Assembly (NCBI GenBank): GCA_937875615.1
Contig: CALNBU010000206.1
Location: 1 to 6,573 of the forward strand
Direction: 5' to 3'
Source of the DNA: an uncultured Archangium sp.
GTDB taxonomy: Bacteria; Myxococcota; Myxococcia; Myxococcales; Myxococcaceae
Length of the DNA: 6,573 nt
Positions 4,537 to 6,573 of the stretch are shown piece after piece; the first letter of the stretch is position 1, and the number at the start of each line of letters is the position of its first letter. Position numbers and translations under genes: made by a program. The notes under the pieces were generated by a model. It was not told the origin of the DNA. It worked only from the letters and a program-made list of their open reading frames with translations, and made no database searches.

Positions 4537-6573
4537 CTAGAACGAGTTGCCGATGTTGAACTCGAACTGGATGGGCTGGTCGCCCGGCCGCCGGGTGAGG
4601 GGAATGCCCCACTCGAAGCGCAGCGGACCAATGGGCGAGAACCAGCGGATGCCGAAGCCCACCGAGTACAACAACCCCAGCGGCGTCTGCTGGAAGGCGT
4701 TGGGATCATTCTGGAAGAACATCTGGTTGCGCCCGAACGCGTTGCCGGCGTCGAAGAACACCACCCCGCGGATACCCACCTTCTCGATGATGGGGATCTC
4801 CAGCTCCGCGTTGAAGATGAACTGCTTGTCGCCGCCGATGCGCAGCGTGTTCGCCGGTGAATCGGGCGACGGCGACGTCAGCACCAGGTCGGTCGGCGCC
4901 ACCTGCCGCAGCGGATACCCGCGGATGGTGAAGATGCCGCCGAGGAAATACATCTCGCTGATGGGCAGCTGCCGCTCGGCGTTCTGCGGGTAGTGCTCCT
5001 GCAGGTAGCCAATCTGCGCGTTCATCTTGAACACCGAGCCGAAGGGCAGCGGGAAGTACACACGCTGGTAGGCGGTGTAGCGGTTGAAGTTGTACTGCTC
5101 CTTCTCGGGGAAGGGGTTCAGGAAGAACGGCGCGGTCTCCACCGAGGCGAACGACAGCCAGCCTGAGGTGGGGAAGAGGCGATTGTTGCGGCGATCCCAC
5201 GTCCACGAGAGCCGAAGGGCGCTGGTCTTGCCGCTGCGGAACTGACCGTACTTCTGCTGCATGTTGTTGCTGGTGACGTCGACGGCCTCGAAGGTGTAGC
5301 CGAGGTTCAGGCTCATCTCGTCGGCGAGCAGGTAGTAGCCGAGGCTGGCCGTGCCGCCCGACGCCGAGCGCACGAAGCCGAAGTAGTCGAGCTGGGTGCG
5401 GTACGCGTCGACGGAGAAGATGAAGTTGGTGTCGAGGAAGTACGGGTCGAAGAAGCTGAGCTGGAAGAACTGACGCAGCCCTGAGATCTGCGCCGAGGCC
5501 GAGACCGACTGACCCCACCCGAGGAAGTTCTGCTGCGCTATCTGCGCGGTGAAGATGAACTGCTCGATGTTGGAGAAGCCCAGACCGACCTGGAAGGTGC
5601 CGGTCGACTTCTCCTTCACCTCCACCTGAACCACCACATGCTCGCCGTCGCTGCCGGGCTTGTGGGTGACCTCCACCGACTCGAAGAAGCCGAGCGCCGT
5701 CACCTTCTCCTTGCTGCGGCGCATGCCGGTGCCGTTGAAGAGCTCGCCCTCGAAGACCCGGAGCTGCCGGCGGATGACCTTGTCGCGCGTCTTGGTGTTG
5801 CCGACGATGTCGATGCGCTCGATGTAGACCTTGGGCCCCTTCTGCACGTCGAAGGTGAGGTCGATGGTCTGGTTGTCGGCGTTGACCGCGGTGACCGGGG
5901 TGATGTTCGCGTAGGCGTGGCCGGAGTCGTAATAGACGTCGGTGATGGCCTGGATGTCCTGGGCCAACAGCGAGCGGTTGAAGACCTTGCCCTCCTGGCT
6001 GGTCATCAGCCGGCGCAGCAACTCCTTGCTGACCAGCAGGTCTCCCGAGAAGTCGAGCTTCCCTACGTCGAAGGACTCGCCCTCTTCGACCCGGAGCGTG
6101 ATGGTGATGAAGCGCTTGTCGGGCGAGAGCGTCACCACCGGCTTGTCGACGCGCACGTTGATGAAGCCGCGATCGAAGTAGGCCATCTGGATGATCTGCA
6201 GATCGCGCTGGAACATCTCCTCGCGGTAGGTGCCGCTGCTGGTGAGGAACGAGAGGTAGCCGCCCTCCTGCGTGGACATCACCGGCTTGAGCTCGTCCGG
6301 CGAGACCTTCTGCGCGCCGAGGAAGATGATCTCCTTCACCATCACCTTGGCGTGCTCGAAGATGTTGAAGACGAGGTCGACCTCCTTGCCCTCGTCGTCG
6401 ACGGGCTTCACCTCGTACTTCACCTCGGCGAGGAAGAAGCCCTTCTCGACGTACTTGTCCTGGATCTTCTTCTCGTTCCGCCGGGCGGCGGTGACGTCGA
6501 GAATGGTGAACGGCTTGATGTCGATGATGTCCTTGAAGTCGTCCTTCGAGAGCTCGTCGTTGCCGGCCAGCAG
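4537..6573 (-). CDS. bamA: Outer membrane protein assembly factor BamA (5' partial)
   Basis: BamA inserts beta-barrel proteins into the outer membrane. The frame runs off the right edge; 678 residues are visible, so the signal peptide, POTRA1 and part of POTRA2 are missing (the E. coli protein has about 810). Visible parts, numbered from the edge: end of POTRA2 (1-75, GFFLAEVKYEV), POTRA3 (about 76-163, VKEIIFLGAQKVS), POTRA4 (about 166-236, KLDFSGDLLVS), POTRA5 (about 238-313, IERIDIVGNTKTRDKVIRRQ), then the 16-strand barrel from about 315. The barrel carries the conserved loop-6 motif as IRGY (550-553; V/IRGF/Y family), LFPTSGW, and ends in Phe (EFNIGNSF), the usual C-terminal barrel signal. 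A GTG at 6421-6423 is internal, since POTRA sequence continues upstream of it. TamA and other Omp85 relatives are less likely given the four POTRA units seen here and the high similarity of POTRA5 to BamA. The fusion gene follows on the same strand. Confidence 0.93.
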   Translation of the reverse strand: MLAGNDELSKDDFKDIIDIKPFTILDVTAARRNEKKIQDKYVEKGFFLAEVKYEVKPVDDEGKEVDLVFNIFEHAKVMVKEIIFLGAQKVSPDELKPVMSTQEGGYLSFLTSSGTYREEMFQRDLQIIQMAYFDRGFINVRVDKPVVTLSPDKRFITITLRVEEGESFDVGKLDFSGDLLVSKELLRRLMTSQEGKVFNRSLLAQDIQAITDVYYDSGHAYANITPVTAVNADNQTIDLTFDVQKGPKVYIERIDIVGNTKTRDKVIRRQLRVFEGELFNGTGMRRSKEKVTALGFFESVEVTHKPGSDGEHVVVQVEVKEKSTGTFQVGLGFSNIEQFIFTAQIAQQNFLGWGQSVSASAQISGLRQFFQLSFFDPYFLDTNFIFSVDAYRTQLDYFGFVRSASGGTASLGYYLLADEMSLNLGYTFEAVDVTSNNMQQKYGQFRSGKTSALRLSWTWDRRNNRLFPTSGWLSFASVETAPFFLNPFPEKEQYNFNRYTAYQRVYFPLPFGSVFKMNAQIGYLQEHYPQNAERQLPISEMYFLGGIFTIRGYPLRQVAPTDLVLTSPSPDSPANTLRIGGDKQFIFNAELEIPIIEKVGIRGVVFFDAGNAFGRNQMFFQNDPNAFQQTPLGLLYSVGFGIRWFSPIGPLRFEWGIPLTRRPGDQPIQFEFNIGNSF

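Noticed and set aside
4406..4612. Small minus-strand frame bridging bamA and the fusion gene
   Set aside because: It overlaps the bamA end out of frame, has no ribosome binding site or recognisable sequence, and competes with a frame showing the CrtC signature.
6421..6423. GTG as the start of bamA
   Set aside because: The frame continues to the window edge with POTRA-like sequence (for example KKIQDKYVEKGFFLAEV), so the GTG is an internal Val codon.
1..6573. CRISPR array, tRNA/rRNA, insertion sequence or phage element
   Set aside because: No regularly spaced short repeats, no cloverleaf or rRNA-like stretch, and no transposase or integrase frame was seen. The only repeats are within the amidase coding sequence.

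Overview
The window is a very GC-rich stretch that fits a member of the Myxococcota, probably a fruiting myxobacterium or close relative. The signs are a C-terminal MYXO-CTERM-type anchor, an 'Asp-Ala-Gly'-punctuated proline-rich linker typical of surface proteins of this group, a CrtC-like carotenoid-tailoring domain, and long spurious antisense frames caused by high third-position GC. The genus cannot be fixed from sequence reading alone.

Layout, left to right. Positions 2-139 (+) are the tail of a protein ending in a proline/alanine-rich linker and one membrane helix. Positions 200-2209 (+) encode a large surface amidase. It has a lipoprotein signal, a transglycosylase-like helical domain with a suspect active site, a zinc N-acetylmuramoyl-L-alanine amidase domain, six Cys-containing repeats that form an exact duplication of a three-repeat block, a DAG-rich linker and a MYXO-CTERM tail. 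Positions 2203-4203 (-) run tail-to-tail into it with overlapping stop codons. They encode a two-domain protein: a CrtC/AttH lipocalin-like domain fused to a polyprenyl (geranylgeranyl-type) diphosphate synthase. Conserved coding sequence of the same frame continues to about 4431 without any ATG, GTG or TTG start. Positions 4537-6573 (-) hold most of bamA, the outer-membrane protein insertase, cut off at its 5' end by the window edge.

Functionally, three of the four genes concern the envelope or its lipids: peptidoglycan cleavage at the cell surface, outer-membrane protein assembly, and isoprenoid/carotenoid supply. bamA and the fusion gene lie on the same strand in an operon-like arrangement. 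The amidase is on the opposite strand and is probably a separate unit.

The most unusual items are the hydratase-like/prenyl-synthase fusion with its missing start (possibly a UGA at codon 3 of a well-placed GTG start), and the amidase's 2 x 3 repeat array. The 124-residue period of that array is about the size of a beta-trefoil. I see no RNA gene, CRISPR array, insertion sequence or phage element.
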